From an archaeon (GTDB lineage Archaea; Thermoproteota; Nitrososphaeria; Nitrososphaerales; Gagatemarchaeaceae), in NCBI GenBank assembly GCA_021819035.1, contig JAKASL010000002.1, positions 1-64,000 of the forward strand: a stretch of DNA of 64,000 bases, given 5' to 3'. The notes under the pieces were generated by a model, which saw only the letters and a program-made list of their open reading frames with translations, made no database searches and was not told where the DNA came from. This document shows positions 10,001 through 19,122 of this stretch, in pieces. Position 1 is the first letter of the stretch, and each line of letters starts with the position of its first letter. A program made the position numbers and the translations under genes.

Positions 10001-10428
10001 CCCGACTCGACGAGCTGCTCCCTCGAACGGTTAGAAAGCTGACAGAGCTCGCTCTTCACCATGACAGGGAGGTCGCCGATGTGCTGGCGGGTGGTGTCGC
10101 GTGGGAGGCCCTCCTCTTCGATGGTCATTTCGAGGAGGATAGGCGCAGAGTAGGTGAGGTTCCTCAACCTCGACTCCATTGGGAGTATGCTGCTCACCGA
10201 GCCGTCGATCTCCACTACGCGTGGGGACCCGAGGGTGACCCTGCCGAACTTTATCCTGTATGGTGTGCTGACCGTCTCCACCTCGACCTCGCCTATCTCG
10301 TCGACAATGTTCTGGAGGCCTCTGGTCACGAATTCGTTGTAGCTGTTGAGGTGCTGGCGCGCCACTCCTTCCCTCTGGAGGAGGTCGCTCAGTATCACCC
10401 AGGAGTTGTTCGCTATCTGTCTGCTCAA
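7075..10428 (-). CDS. rpoB: DNA-directed RNA polymerase subunit B, unsplit
   Basis: The 1117-residue product is the second-largest RNA polymerase subunit in one piece, not split into B' and B'' as in many methanogens and haloarchaea. Visible landmarks are REGVARQHLNSYNEFV at the N-terminus, the EDLSPNKILV and GGYFIIHGAERV lobe segments, SPTYPISPHVRQHLLV, the EIGDKFASRHGQKGVIG hybrid-binding block, and a C-terminal zinc site (CEKCG...YTC). The start is a TTG at 10428 preceded by a purine-rich GGATAGAGG. It lies 3 bases from the end of rpoH. Confidence 0.98.
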   Translation of the reverse strand: MSRQIANNSWVILSDLLQREGVARQHLNSYNEFVTRGLQNIVDEIGEVEVETVSTPYRIKFGRVTLGSPRVVEIDGSVSSILPMESRLRNLTYSAPILLEMTIEEEGLPRDTTRQHIGDLPVMVKSELCQLSNRSREQLVESGEDPNDPGGYFIIHGAERVIVGLEDLSPNKILVDAEKLAGATTYKSRVYSSVVGYRSKLELTLKQDGAINVKVPSCPVDLPYVIVMRALGIKSDKDIADAVSPKPEIQDLLEVSFDKASEAPTEKDALVFIGNRVAHGMLEEFRVKRALSMLDWGLLPHLGKTEDKRFDKSMFMGEAACKLLELRLGWIEADDKDHYGNKVIKFAGQMLADLFRTAFRNLVRDMKYQLERTGQKRGGNVVGAAIRTGIITDKLNNAIATGNWGRGKVGVTQLLDRTNYLSTLSHLRRVQSPLSRSQPNFEARDLHATHFGRICPSETPEGVNCGLVKNLALSAIISVSVPPQEIEEKLWELGARQIRDSDQKLQVDGCRIFMDGRFLGYVDDGERLAKAFRKLRREGQINPGASVLYVSPVNENAYPRVYISLSSGRVLRPLVLVESGRPLLTPELVDKVSTGQMSWRDLVDKGVIELIDANEEENCLVSMGPDDVSTKNTHMELFPAAMFGIAASIIPYPEHNQSPRNTYESAMAKQSLGFSSPTYPISPHVRQHLLVSPQAPVVRTRTLDLLRIDERPLGTNCVVAVLSFEGYNIEDAIIMNKSSVERGMSRSFFYRLYEGEAKQYLGGMRDTFEVPSADSNIRGYRGEKFYRLLEGDGVVAHESQVTGGDVVIGRTSPPRFMEEYKEFEIKGPYRRDTSTAVRPSENGVVDSIFMTENVEGGKMFKVRVRDMRVPEIGDKFASRHGQKGVIGLVVPQEDMPYTAEGIVPDVIINPHAFPSRMTVGQFIESIAGKAAAFRGSPVDGSAFAGESIEEMEKVLRAKGFEPTGREVMYDGKTGKKFAADVFVGVVYYQKLHHMVADKIHARARGQVQMLTKQPTEGRARGGGLRFGEMERDCLIAYGASMVLKDRLLDEADKAEIYVCEKCGLIAYYDAKQRKYTCKIDGDQAKISTVVVAYAFKLLLQEMMSLNIAPRLQLKDKV

Positions 10429-10431
10429 CCT

Positions 10432-10731
10432 CTATCCCTCCACCACGTACCGGTAGTACACGCTTGAGCCTGCGGTCTCGCTGGTCCTGGTGACCCTGAC
10501 CAGGTCCCCCGGCTTCGCACCTATCTCCTTGACTATCGAATCGGTCGACTGTATGTACGGGAACTGGGACGGGATCGCATTGAACATTGCTACGACCTGG
10601 GCCGCCTCCTCTCGCGTAAGGAGCTCGTGCTTCGGAATCAAGAAGTGCGTGCTGACCTTGAACGCTGGGACCTCGTCCTCAACCTTCTTCCTCTTTGTTG
10701 CCTTCTTGGGCGCCGCCTTGCTCTGTGCTAT
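10432..10731 (-). CDS. rpoH: RNA polymerase subunit H, apparently starting at ATA
   Basis: The product is RpoH, the archaeal counterpart of eukaryotic RPB5's C-terminal domain. The core LIPKHELLTREEA...GAKPGDLVRVTRTSETAGSSVYYRYVV is complete. The nearest conventional start, TTG at 10639-10641, would remove the conserved FKVSTHF lead-in. The same frame is open upstream to a TAA at 10738-10740. The only candidate start there is ATA at 10729-10731, followed by AQSKAAPKKATKRKKV, a Lys/Ala-rich tail like that of thaumarchaeal RpoH. A Shine-Dalgarno GGAGGT (10740-10745) sits 8 bases before the ATA. The start codon is inferred and a base-call error from ATG is possible. It is the first gene of the operon. 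Confidence 0.88.
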   Translation of the reverse strand: MAQSKAAPKKATKRKKVEDEVPAFKVSTHFLIPKHELLTREEAAQVVAMFNAIPSQFPYIQSTDSIVKEIGAKPGDLVRVTRTSETAGSSVYYRYVVEG

Positions 10732-10815
10732 GCGCGCTTACCTCCATTAACAATACAGACTACCTCGCTCGAACAATACACGGAACAGGGCCCCTTGAAG
10801 AGCGCTTTTGACCGC

Positions 10816-10828
10816 GTATTTAGATTTT
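10816..10828 (-). promoter_or_regulatory. TATA box of the rpoH-rpoB-rpoA ribosomal operon
   Basis: On the minus strand this reads AATCTAAATAC, a good archaeal TATA element. Initiation about 26 bases on would leave a leader of roughly 60 bases before rpoH, which fits the Shine-Dalgarno seen there. No other gene on this strand lies upstream until ilvE. Confidence 0.5.
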
Positions 10829-11017
10829 ACGAAGGCCGTCCAGCGTTTCGCATTAACCGAAACTGGCTCGGGCTGGTCGAGGATGGTAGCATTTGAGCTC
10901 TTGGTTCGATTCGAAGCGCCAGCGCACTAGTTCAAACCAGACGGACCGATTTTCAGGCCCGGATAGGCTGAAGCCACCGTATCCTGACAGAGAGCCCGTT
11001 GGTCAGGCGCTCACCGA

Positions 11018-11911
11018 CTAGGCTTCATAGACCGTGGTGCCTTCCTCAGGGTTGCGCACGGCTTTGTTGAACTCAACGAAGAGCCTCTTCGTCACCGGGC
11101 CCGCGGCCCCGGTCCCGATGTCCATGCCGCTGATGGAGCCGACCGCGAGGATTTCTGCCTTGGTCCCCGCGAGGAACGCTTCGTCGGCTGTGTTGAGCTC
11201 GAATGGGGTGACGTCCCTCTCCGCGACCTCCAACCCGAGGTCGGAACAGAGGGAGATGATGCGGGCTCGGGTTATTCCGTGGAGGATGCCTGCCCCAGAT
11301 GAAGGCGTCGAAAGCTTCCCGTCCTTGACCAGGAACACGTTGCTCACGCTAGCCTCTGACACGAACCCCCTATGGTCGAGCAGTATGGCGTCGTCGGCTC
11401 CGGCGTTGGTGGCCTCCATCTTCGCGAGGATGCTGTTCATATAGTTGAGCGACTTTATCTCATGCGACGTCCCGTCGACCACGTCCCTCCTGTAGGACGA
11501 GTAGATCACCCTGACGACCTTTGGCTCCCTCGGCCCCAGGACGCTGGCCATGGGTTCCGTGATGATGAACACGGTAGGGTTCTTGCACAGGGTAGGATTG
11601 ACCCCCAGGTCCCCTGTCCCTCTGGTCACGACCAGCCTGATGTATGCGTCCGTGAGGCCGTTCCTGCGCAGCGTCTCCAGGACCGCGTCTGTCATCTCAT
11701 CTTTGGCTAGTGGGACCTTCAGCCGTATGACCTTGGCCGAGTCGTAGAGCCGGTCGATGTGGTCGGCGAGCCTGTAGACGTTACCATCGTAAGCCCTTAT
11801 CCCCTCGAAGACGCCGTCTCCGTAGAGGAGCCCGTGGTCGAACACGGAGACCACCGCCTTCGAACGCTCGACGAACTTCCCGTCGACGTAGACAAGCTGC
11901 TCCCGGCTCAT
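11018..11911 (-). CDS. ilvE: Branched-chain amino acid aminotransferase (PLP fold type IV)
   Basis: The 297-residue product catalyses the last step of valine, leucine and isoleucine synthesis, transferring an amino group from glutamate to branched-chain 2-oxo acids. The class IV landmarks are present: SVFDHGLLYGDGVFEGIR near the N-terminus, the PLP lysine in HEIKSLNYMNS (about residue 157), EASVSNVFLV, and GITRARII with a late AFLAGTKAEI. A D-amino acid or 4-amino-4-deoxychorismate lyase would be the main alternative, but the N-terminal motif favours IlvE. A TATA box at 11933-11943 places the transcript start at the ATG. Confidence 0.9.
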   Translation of the reverse strand: MSREQLVYVDGKFVERSKAVVSVFDHGLLYGDGVFEGIRAYDGNVYRLADHIDRLYDSAKVIRLKVPLAKDEMTDAVLETLRRNGLTDAYIRLVVTRGTGDLGVNPTLCKNPTVFIITEPMASVLGPREPKVVRVIYSSYRRDVVDGTSHEIKSLNYMNSILAKMEATNAGADDAILLDHRGFVSEASVSNVFLVKDGKLSTPSSGAGILHGITRARIISLCSDLGLEVAERDVTPFELNTADEAFLAGTKAEILAVGSISGMDIGTGAAGPVTKRLFVEFNKAVRNPEEGTTVYEA

Positions 11912-11932
11912 TGGAAAATGACCGGCTCGCGG

Positions 11933-11943
11933 CTGTTAAAATG
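11933..11943 (-). promoter_or_regulatory. TATA box of ilvE
   Basis: Minus strand CATTTTAACAG is centred about 26 bases before the ATG at 11911, which predicts a leaderless transcript. Confidence 0.5.
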
Positions 11944-11949
11944 GTTGTG

Positions 11950-14643
11950 TCAGTGTACGGATTTGGGGAGGCGCCCGAAGACGTACGGGAGGACGCCGCC
12001 CGACCGGAGGTACTCCATCTCGATGGTGTTGTCCACCCTGGCGAGGGCGCTGAACCTCTTTTCGTCAGCGTTCCTCTTCGCGACGACCTCCACCGAACCC
12101 TTCGGCCCGTCCATATGCTCGATGCCGATGATGTCGATTACCTCCTCACCTGTGAGGCCGAGCCGCTCTACCCCCTCTCCGTCCCTGAACTGGAGTGGTA
12201 CCACCCCCATGGCGACCAGGTTGCTCCGATGGATTCTCTCGAAGCTCTCCGCGATGACCGCCCTGACACCCAGCAGCTTCGGGGCCTTGGCCGCCCAGTC
12301 CCTGGAGCTCCCCGCGCCATATTGTTTCCCCGCTAGGACCACCAAAGGTACGTTCTCTCTCGCGTACCGCTCAGCCGCGTCGAAGATAGTCATCACTTCG
12401 CCATCGGGGAAGTGCTGCGTATAACCCCCCTCCTTCCCTTTCGCCAAGGAGTTGCGGAGCCTTATGTTGCTGAAGCCCCCGCGGACTAACACCTCGTGGT
12501 TCCCCCTCCTGCTCCCATAGGTGGACATCTGGAGCAGGCCGACCCCCCTCTCTTTGAGGTATACCCCGGCAGGGCTGTCGACCGGTATCGTCCCTGCGGG
12601 GGAGATGTGGTCGGTTGTGATCTTGTCCTGGAATACGGCCAGCACCCTCGCCCCCTTAACGTCCCGCTTTGCTGAGCCCGACTGGGAAGGGTCGAACCAC
12701 GGCGGGCGCCTGATGTATGTGGACGCAGGATTCCAGCCGTACACTTCCCCCGTAGACGATCTGAGCTCCTCCCACCTCTCGTCCCCCTTCATGGCGTCGG
12801 CGTAGCGTCTCTCGTAGAGCAGCGGGTCGAGGCACTTCTCGACCGCGTCTTTGACGTCCTTCATCGACGGCCAAAGGTCTTTCAGATATATGGGTCGCCC
12901 GTCTTTGCCGGCGCCCAAGGGGTTAGACGAGAAGTCGAAGTCTATCCTCCCTGCGAGCGCGTACGCGACCACCAGCATCGGGGACATGAGGAACGAACCC
13001 TTCGCGAGGGGGTGGATCCTGCCCTCGAAGTTCCTGTTCCCAGACAGGGCTGCGACGACGTAGAGGTCCTTCTCCTTGATCTCCTTCTCGACCTCAGGCG
13101 CAAGTGGCCCCGAGTTGCCTATGCAACTCGTGCACCCGTAACCGACCAGGAAAAAGCCAAGCTTCTCCAAGTAGGGGACCAGCCCAGCGCTTTTGAGGTA
13201 GTCCGTGACCACCATTGAACCTGGAGCCAGACTGGGCTTGACCCAGGGCTTCACCGTCAACCCGGCCTCCACCGCCCGCCTCGCTATCAGGCCGGCCCCG
13301 ACCATGACCGTCGGGTTTGAAGTGTTCGTGCAGCTCGTTATCGCTGCTATCACCACCGAGCCGTCTGACAAACCCGAGCGTCTGTTATCCACCTGGATAA
13401 CCGCCTGGGCCTGGGTCGGCCCCGACGCGAGGCCCCTGGAGCCGCCGCCGTCGCTCCTGGTCGTGAGCGTCCTGACCAACGAGGGGACAGACACCAGGGC
13501 GTGTCTCTCCTCGGGGTTGCGAGGGCCAGCGATGGATCGCTCGATCTTGTCGAGTTCGATGTGTATCACCTCGGTGTAGCGAGGTTCGACGTCAGTTACG
13601 AAGAACCCATACCGCTTCGCATAGCTCGAGACGAGCTCTACCTGCTTCGGTGCCCGGGCGGTCGCGGCCAGGTAGGCGAGGGTGGCGTCGTCCACTGGGA
13701 AGAAGCCTGCGGTCGCCCCATACTCAGGGGACATGTTCCCTATTGTCGCCCTGTCGGGGACAGACAGCCGGCTGTACCCTTCGCCGAAGTACTCGACGAA
13801 GGCCCCTACCACGTTCTTCGCCCTCAGGCGCTCGGTGACGGTGAGCACGAGGTCGGTGGGGGTGACCCCTTCGCCGAGAGCGCCGGTGAACTTGACCCCG
13901 AAGACTTCCGGTATCGGCATGTGGTACGGTTCGCCGAGCATGACAGCTTCGGCCTCGATGCCGCCGACCCCCCATCCGAGGCACCCCACCCCGTTCACCA
14001 TGGTTGTGTGCGAGTCTGTCCCCACCAGGGTGTCAGGGTAGGCCACAAGCCCGTCCCCCTCGCCAGACGTAGCGACCACCCGCGAGAGGTACTCAAGGTT
14101 GAACTGGTGGCAGATCCCCTTCCCAGGCGGGAACACCCTCATCCCCTTGAAGGCGGTCCGCGCCCACTTTAGGAGTGAGTAGCGCTCGGAGTTGCGCTCG
14201 TACTCCCTCTCGAGGTTGCGCGAGAAGGCCGCGTCGCTCCCCCAGGCGTCGACCTGGATCGAGTGGTCGATGACAAGGTCGACGGGGACCTGCGAGTTGA
14301 TAACGCCAGGGTCGATCCCAGCCGCCTTGGCGGCGTCCCGCATCCCGGCCAGGTCCACCACCAGCGGGACACCGGTGTAGTCTTGGAGGAGCACCCTGTG
14401 GGGCATGAACGGTGTCTCCATTCCGACGGAGTTAGGCCATTGGGCGAGCGAGTGGGCCGCCTCTAGGGCGCCGCCGACCTTCCGCGAGTGACGGGCGGCG
14501 TTCTCAAGCAGGATGCGTATGGAGTACGGAAGACGTTCGACGTCGTAGCCTAGGTCCTTCAGTCTGAGGACGTTGTAGACCGTCGCCCTGCCGAAAGGGG
14601 AGTCAAACTTCTCTCGGATGGCGTCAAGGCTCTCGTGTGTCAT
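11950..14643 (-). CDS. acnA: Aconitate hydratase (AcnA/IRP1 type)
   Basis: The 897-residue product isomerises citrate and isocitrate in the citric acid cycle using a [4Fe-4S] cluster. Cluster ligands are visible in AAITSCTNTSNP (about residue 435) and YGCTSCIGNSG (about residue 504). The N-terminal domain has LVGTDSHTTMVNGVGCLGWGVGG, and the swivel domain carries QYGAGSSRDWAAK and the ARENVPLVVLAG lead-in. Length and motif order match the AcnA/IRP family rather than AcnB or the short archaeal aconitase-X. Its own TATA box lies at 14674-14682. Confidence 0.97.
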   Translation of the reverse strand: MTHESLDAIREKFDSPFGRATVYNVLRLKDLGYDVERLPYSIRILLENAARHSRKVGGALEAAHSLAQWPNSVGMETPFMPHRVLLQDYTGVPLVVDLAGMRDAAKAAGIDPGVINSQVPVDLVIDHSIQVDAWGSDAAFSRNLEREYERNSERYSLLKWARTAFKGMRVFPPGKGICHQFNLEYLSRVVATSGEGDGLVAYPDTLVGTDSHTTMVNGVGCLGWGVGGIEAEAVMLGEPYHMPIPEVFGVKFTGALGEGVTPTDLVLTVTERLRAKNVVGAFVEYFGEGYSRLSVPDRATIGNMSPEYGATAGFFPVDDATLAYLAATARAPKQVELVSSYAKRYGFFVTDVEPRYTEVIHIELDKIERSIAGPRNPEERHALVSVPSLVRTLTTRSDGGGSRGLASGPTQAQAVIQVDNRRSGLSDGSVVIAAITSCTNTSNPTVMVGAGLIARRAVEAGLTVKPWVKPSLAPGSMVVTDYLKSAGLVPYLEKLGFFLVGYGCTSCIGNSGPLAPEVEKEIKEKDLYVVAALSGNRNFEGRIHPLAKGSFLMSPMLVVAYALAGRIDFDFSSNPLGAGKDGRPIYLKDLWPSMKDVKDAVEKCLDPLLYERRYADAMKGDERWEELRSSTGEVYGWNPASTYIRRPPWFDPSQSGSAKRDVKGARVLAVFQDKITTDHISPAGTIPVDSPAGVYLKERGVGLLQMSTYGSRRGNHEVLVRGGFSNIRLRNSLAKGKEGGYTQHFPDGEVMTIFDAAERYARENVPLVVLAGKQYGAGSSRDWAAKAPKLLGVRAVIAESFERIHRSNLVAMGVVPLQFRDGEGVERLGLTGEEVIDIIGIEHMDGPKGSVEVVAKRNADEKRFSALARVDNTIEMEYLRSGGVLPYVFGRLPKSVH

Positions 14644-14673
14644 AGCGGTCGGCTCGCTGCGGCTCGACCCCGC

Positions 14674-14682
14674 TATTTGAAT
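14674..14682 (-). promoter_or_regulatory. TATA box of acnA
   Basis: Minus strand TTCAAATAG is centred about 35 bases before the ATG at 14643, giving a very short leader. Confidence 0.45.
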
Positions 14683-14713
14683 TTAGGCTGAGGTGCGCCG
14701 GACAGTCCCCGCG

Positions 14714-16174
14714 TCACTCAGGTTCGAAGCCGCCGACGCGCTCCGCGCTCCCTTGAGCGGGGGCTGCGGAACGCTTCCCTCTGAGGACAGAGGGGATGAT
14801 GGCCGCCGCGTTGATCGCTGCGGAGACCTCGAAGGCGTAATCGATGCCCCTGGCGAACAGGGCCTTGTCCAGACCTGCGATGGCAGCGGGGTTGCCGGAG
14901 GATATCACCGCGGTTATGGTCGAGTACGGCAGCGCTGTGGTCATCAGTAGCAGGGCGACGTTGAAGCTCAGGACGTATCCCACGTTGAAGAATGTGGCAC
15001 GCACTCCCGACGCCACCCCTCTCGCCGAGGGCGGGACGGAGCCCATGATCGAGCTCATGTTAGGGGAACTGAAGACCCCCAGGCCAACCCCGAAGACTAT
15101 CAGATAGCCTGCCAGCGCGAGGTATGGCGTGGACACCGTGGTGGTGGAGAAGAGCAGGAGGGATCCGCTGATTATCGCCAGCCCGGTTGTGGTGAAAGGC
15201 ATGTGCCCGAACCTGTCCGAGAGGCGACCGCTGAGGGGGCCGACTGCGAGGAAGGCGATGTCGAAGGGGATGATGGCGATTCCCGCGGCGAAAGGGGACA
15301 TCCCCTTCACCAGCTGCAGATAGAGGCTCAGCAGGAGTATGACCGCACCCCAGGAGAGCGAGTTAATCATCTGGGCGGTCACGCCCCCCGTGAACTCCCT
15401 GATCCTCAAGAGCCCGAGGTTGAGCAGTGGATAGGGGTCCCTGCGCTCCCTCAGGATGAAGAGGGCAAAGAAAAAGGCAGCTCCTGCGAGCAGGAGGGCC
15501 AGCTCCTCTGGAGGGAAGGTGCCGTAAGCCGCGTAGGTGAGGGCTAGCAGGAGGAGGACTATAGCGGCCGTGAAGGTGAAGAACCCGCCCCAGTCCATTG
15601 GGACCCCCCTTTCCGGCTTTGAAAGCTCCTTCAGCCTTCGGTGCGCCCAAACCGTGCCGAAGATCCCGATGGGGACGTTGATGTAGAAGAGGGCACGCCA
15701 ATCCAGGAACAGGAGTATCAGGCCGCTGAGGGTCAGGCCTGCCATGGCCCCGACCCTGAAGGCGACCTGGTTGATGCCCAGGAAGAGTCCGAGTTCGTCG
15801 CTGGGGGTGGCGTCGGTGATGATGGCAGCGCTGTTTGCGAAGAGAGCCGCAGACCCGAGCCCCTGCAGGATCCTGAAGATGATGACGTAGTCAGGGGAGG
15901 GCGAGATGCTGGTAAGGAAGGACCCTATGGTGAATATGAGGAACCCGACGGCGTATATCTTCACCCTCCCCATCATGTCGCTCACCCTCCCGATGAAGAG
16001 GAGAGCGACGGTGCTACCGAAGACATAAGCCTGGGTGAACCAGATCGCCTGCTCTGCCCCGGCCCCCAGGGCGGCGGCGACCTCGGGGATGCCGATCACG
16101 ATAATCCTCGAGTCGATGCCGGACATGAGCACCCCGACCGTGGTTACCGTAAGGACTGTCCACTTGTACTGCAA
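14714..16174 (-). CDS. MFS drug-type exporter (DHA2 family, 14 helices)
   Basis: The 486-residue product is a major facilitator of the QacA/EmrB type, a proton-driven exporter of hydrophobic or cationic compounds. About 14 hydrophobic segments are visible. The motif A-like loop [18 protein letters not shown] lies between helices 2 and 3, and the second half has [13 protein letters not shown]. The N-terminus is ATG-CAG-TAC-AAG-TGG, shared with a second MFS gene in this window (31422-33170), so the two are paralogues. It is transcribed divergently from the DUF255 gene. The substrate is unknown. Confidence 0.9.
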   Translation of the reverse strand: MQYKWTVLTVTTVGVLMSGIDSRIIVIGIPEVAAALGAGAEQAIWFTQAYVFGSTVALLFIGRVSDMMGRVKIYAVGFLIFTIGSFLTSISPSPDYVIIFRILQGLGSAALFANSAAIITDATPSDELGLFLGINQVAFRVGAMAGLTLSGLILLFLDWRALFYINVPIGIFGTVWAHRRLKELSKPERGVPMDWGGFFTFTAAIVLLLLALTYAAYGTFPPEELALLLAGAAFFFALFILRERRDPYPLLNLGLLRIREFTGGVTAQMINSLSWGAVILLLSLYLQLVKGMSPFAAGIAIIPFDIAFLAVGPLSGRLSDRFGHMPFTTTGLAIISGSLLLFSTTTVSTPYLALAGYLIVFGVGLGVFSSPNMSSIMGSVPPSARGVASGVRATFFNVGYVLSFNVALLLMTTALPYSTITAVISSGNPAAIAGLDKALFARGIDYAFEVSAAINAAAIIPSVLRGKRSAAPAQGSAERVGGFEPE

Positions 16175-16277
16175 AGAAGGTCACGCGGGCAGCATAGCCC
16201 TGGCTCGCAGTAAGCTGAGGAATGTTAAACGTTGTTCCCTGGAGACAACTTCAATTAGACCGCGCCGCGTCGGCCAA

Positions 16278-18299
16278 GTGAAGTTGGAGAACAGGACACC
16301 CAACAGGCTGGCGAAGGAGAAGAGCCCATACCTGCTGGAGCACGCCTACAACCCGGTGGACTGGTGGCCTTGGTGCGACGAGGCGCTGGCCAAGGCGAAG
16401 AACGACGGCAAGCCGATATTCCTGAGCATAGGGTACTCCGCATGCCACTGGTGCCATGTCCTTGCGAAGGAGTCGTTCGAAGACCCAAGGACAGCCGCCT
16501 ACATCAACAAGAACTTCATCCCCATCAAGGTCGACAGAGAAGAAAGGCCTGAGGTCGACGCGTACTACATGGATGCCGTCCAGGCGATGACCGGCGGGGG
16601 CGGGTGGCCGCTGAGCGTCTTCCTCACCCCCGGCCTCGAGCCGTTCTACGGAGGGACGTACTTCCCCCCCGAGCCTCGCCAGGGGATGCCGAGCTTCATG
16701 CAGGTCTTGCAGTTCGTCGCGAATCTCTGGAAGGAGAAGAGGGCTGAGGTGTCAGCCAACGCGGGTGAGGTGTCAAGGGTTCTCCATGCGAGCGGAAAGG
16801 GGGCGGCAGAGCCCGCGAGGGAGGCGCTGGACGAGTGTTACGCGGGCCTGATGTCCACCTTCGACTCCACCCGCGGAGGGTTCGGCACTGCCCCGAAGTT
16901 CCCGCTGCCGGTCACTCTGGGGTTCCTCATGAGGTACTACTTCAGGACCGGGAAGGAGCTGGCCAAGGCCAGCGCGTTGAAGACGCTGGACGGGATGATG
17001 GCCGGGGGCATAAGGGACCACCTCGGGGGCGGGTTCCACCGCTACTCCACCGACAGGGAGTGGCTGGTGCCTCACTTCGAGAAGATGCTCTACGACAACG
17101 CCCTCTTGGCCAGGACGTACGCCGAGGCGCATCAGCTGACCGGGAAAGCCGAGTATGCGGACGTCGCCCGGGAGGCTCTAAGGTGGATCGTGGGCGAAAT
17201 GAAGGGCTCGGAAGGAGGATTCTACTCCGCCCAGGACGCGGACACGGCCGAAGGAGAGGGGACTTACTACAGCTGGACCCCGCAGGAGGTCATCGAATGC
17301 GCCGGGACGGAAGACGGCGAGGCGTTCAACAAAGTGTATGGAGTGACCAAGACAGGCAACTTCGAAGGGCGGAGCTTGCTCCACCTCGAATTCGGGAGAG
17401 CGCATTCGAAGGATGAGCAGGCAGCCGCAGCCAGGGTCAGGCGGGCGCTATATGCCAGGAGGCTCGAGAGGCCCAGGCCGAAGACAGACACGAAGGTCTT
17501 GACGTCATGGAACGGGCTCGCCATATCCGCGCTCGCCTTCACCGGTAGGGTGCTCCGCGACGACGTGCTCGTGGCGGAAGCGTCCGGGGCTGCAGACTTC
17601 GTCCTGAGGAAGTCGCACGATGACGGAAGGCTACTCCGCAGGTACGCCGACGGCGAAGCTGCGTTGCCTGGGACGCTAGAAGACTACGCATTCTTCATTA
17701 TGGGGCTGTTGGACCTGTTCGAGGCGACCGGGGACCCGGATAGGCTCCAGGACTCTCTCAGGCTGGCGGACGCCATGCTGGAGTTCGAGGACGGCGAGTC
17801 TGGCGGATTTTACATGGCGCTCGAGCAGCAGCCTGCGAGAGTGAAAGAGAGCTATGACGGCCCAGCCCCGTCAGGGAACTCGGTGGCAGCCCTGGACCTC
17901 GCGCGTCTCGGCGCGCTGACGGGGAGGGACCCGCTGAGGAAAGCCGCGGAGAGGACGCTGAGGGCGTTCGGGAAGGAACTGAGCGAAAACCCGACCGGCC
18001 ACACGTGCATGCTCGCGGCCCTGGACCTGCTCACGAACGGGTCGAGGGAGGTCGTGTTGACTGCCAGCCGGTTCTCCGAGGCCAAGCCCTTCGTCGAAGC
18101 TGTCTACGGGACGTATTCACCTGACAGGGCCCTCGCGATCGTGACGGAAACAAGCTGGCCGACGCTCTCGAAGGTCGTCCCTATGCTCGAAGGGAGGAGG
18201 CCCGGGGCCGGACCCATGGCCTACGTCTGCGTGAACGGCACGTGCAATCTCCCCGCCAGGAGCGCGGCGGAACTCGCGTCCCAACTGAGAGCGGGTTAG
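16278..18299 (+). CDS. Thioredoxin-domain DUF255 protein (YyaL/SSP411 type)
   Basis: The product (about 673 residues from GTG 16278) has an N-terminal thioredoxin-fold DUF255 domain followed by a six-hairpin-glycosidase-like alpha/alpha barrel. The start follows the family pattern [21 protein letters not shown]. The CxxC site is SACHWCHVL, followed by [15 protein letters not shown] and [13 protein letters not shown]. The long frame is open further upstream, but that part overlaps the divergent MFS gene and is not family-like. These proteins are widespread but their biochemical role is unsettled. The gene ends 33 bases before a small unknown gene on the same strand. Confidence 0.92.
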   Translation: MKLENRTPNRLAKEKSPYLLEHAYNPVDWWPWCDEALAKAKNDGKPIFLSIGYSACHWCHVLAKESFEDPRTAAYINKNFIPIKVDREERPEVDAYYMDAVQAMTGGGGWPLSVFLTPGLEPFYGGTYFPPEPRQGMPSFMQVLQFVANLWKEKRAEVSANAGEVSRVLHASGKGAAEPAREALDECYAGLMSTFDSTRGGFGTAPKFPLPVTLGFLMRYYFRTGKELAKASALKTLDGMMAGGIRDHLGGGFHRYSTDREWLVPHFEKMLYDNALLARTYAEAHQLTGKAEYADVAREALRWIVGEMKGSEGGFYSAQDADTAEGEGTYYSWTPQEVIECAGTEDGEAFNKVYGVTKTGNFEGRSLLHLEFGRAHSKDEQAAAARVRRALYARRLERPRPKTDTKVLTSWNGLAISALAFTGRVLRDDVLVAEASGAADFVLRKSHDDGRLLRRYADGEAALPGTLEDYAFFIMGLLDLFEATGDPDRLQDSLRLADAMLEFEDGESGGFYMALEQQPARVKESYDGPAPSGNSVAALDLARLGALTGRDPLRKAAERTLRAFGKELSENPTGHTCMLAALDLLTNGSREVVLTASRFSEAKPFVEAVYGTYSPDRALAIVTETSWPTLSKVVPMLEGRRPGAGPMAYVCVNGTCNLPARSAAELASQLRAG

Positions 18300-18301
18300 A
18301 C

Positions 18302-18309
18302 CTTTTATC
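18302..18309 (+). promoter_or_regulatory. TATA box of the 100-residue gene at 18333
   Basis: CTTTTATC is centred about 27 bases before the ATG at 18333, fitting leaderless transcription. Confidence 0.45.
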
Positions 18310-18332
18310 GGCCCTCAGATGACGGGAACGAG

Positions 18333-18635
18333 ATGGCAGGGACCTGGGAGATAAGAGGGCTCTTCGGGAACGAGTATGCCATGGAGCAGGCGATTGAGGC
18401 GCTCAGGAAGCAGACAGGGGTTGAGTGGACCGTCCTCGACAGGCGGAACATTTCAGTGAAACTGGCCAGGAGAGACAGGGACGCCGAGGAGATGGTCAGG
18501 AGGACCTTCGAGATGTACCACGGGTACACCGAACATGAAGGCCCTCTAGGCGAGTACGACCGCCTGAGGCAAAAGGAGCACGATAAGAAGCTGGAAAGGG
18601 AAGAAGCAAAGCACCGCCGCGCGTCCAAGGGTTGA
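18333..18635 (+). CDS. Small unknown protein, 100 residues, charged C-terminal helix
   Basis: I do not recognise the family. The N-terminal half has a mixed alpha/beta pattern (WEIRGLFGNEYAMEQAIEALRKQ...WTVLDRRNISVKL). The C-terminal third is a highly charged helix rich in Lys, Arg and Glu. A correctly placed TATA box and codon use like the neighbours argue that it is real. It is convergent with kdpC, 7 bases away. Confidence 0.7.
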   Translation: MAGTWEIRGLFGNEYAMEQAIEALRKQTGVEWTVLDRRNISVKLARRDRDAEEMVRRTFEMYHGYTEHEGPLGEYDRLRQKEHDKKLEREEAKHRRASKG

Positions 18636-18642
18636 AGTCAGG

Positions 18643-19113
18643 TCAGGCATAACCTGGATAGGACGACGGGTAGGCCGCGATGAGCGCGAGGTTGAGTTCC
18701 AGGACGTTCACGTAGGGGGTCCCTGCGACCCAAAGGGTCCAATGCTCGTGGGACTTCACCAGGGCGACGAGGCTCGACCCGGCTATGCCGGTGGCGTTGG
18801 ATATCCTCGGGACCTGAGAGAGCGCTTCCGCGACTGTGATATCTGGGTCCACGCCTGAAGCCGACGCTGTGAGCGGGTTGGTCTCGTTCCTCCCATGGAA
18901 GAACGCCGGCAAGGTGAAGCCGTTGTCGATGTAATACGAGCCGACAGCCCTCCCTCCCAGCTGGGCCTGGCTCCCGTCTGCCTGGTATGGCAGCGCGGCT
19001 TGCGCGACGCCGGTTATCAACAGCGGATAGGCGAGGCCACATACTAGCATCGAGAGGATGGAGAGCGCGATCACTGGCCTGTACTTCCTCCACCTCGAAC
19101 TCCTTGTGCTCAT
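18643..19113 (-). CDS. kdpC: Potassium-transporting ATPase subunit C
   Basis: The 156-residue product is KdpC, the single-span subunit of the KdpFABC high-affinity potassium pump. It has one N-terminal membrane helix (VIALSILSMLVCGLAYPLLI), a conserved GSYYIDNGFTLPAFFHGR segment, SASGVDPDITVAEALSQVPR and a C-terminal VNVLELNLAL. It is shorter than many bacterial KdpC proteins but no motif is missing. It is the last gene of kdpA-kdpB-kdpC and starts 9 bases after kdpB ends. Confidence 0.95.
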   Translation of the reverse strand: MSTRSSRWRKYRPVIALSILSMLVCGLAYPLLITGVAQAALPYQADGSQAQLGGRAVGSYYIDNGFTLPAFFHGRNETNPLTASASGVDPDITVAEALSQVPRISNATGIAGSSLVALVKSHEHWTLWVAGTPYVNVLELNLALIAAYPSSYPGYA

Positions 19114-19122
19114 GCCTTCCCC

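Noticed and set aside
10865-10925. Stretch resembling tRNA parts (GGCTGGTCGAGGATGGTAGC, then GGTTCGATTC)
   Set aside because: No acceptor stem pairs, the T stem is broken and no anticodon arm can be drawn; a chance likeness or a fully decayed remnant.
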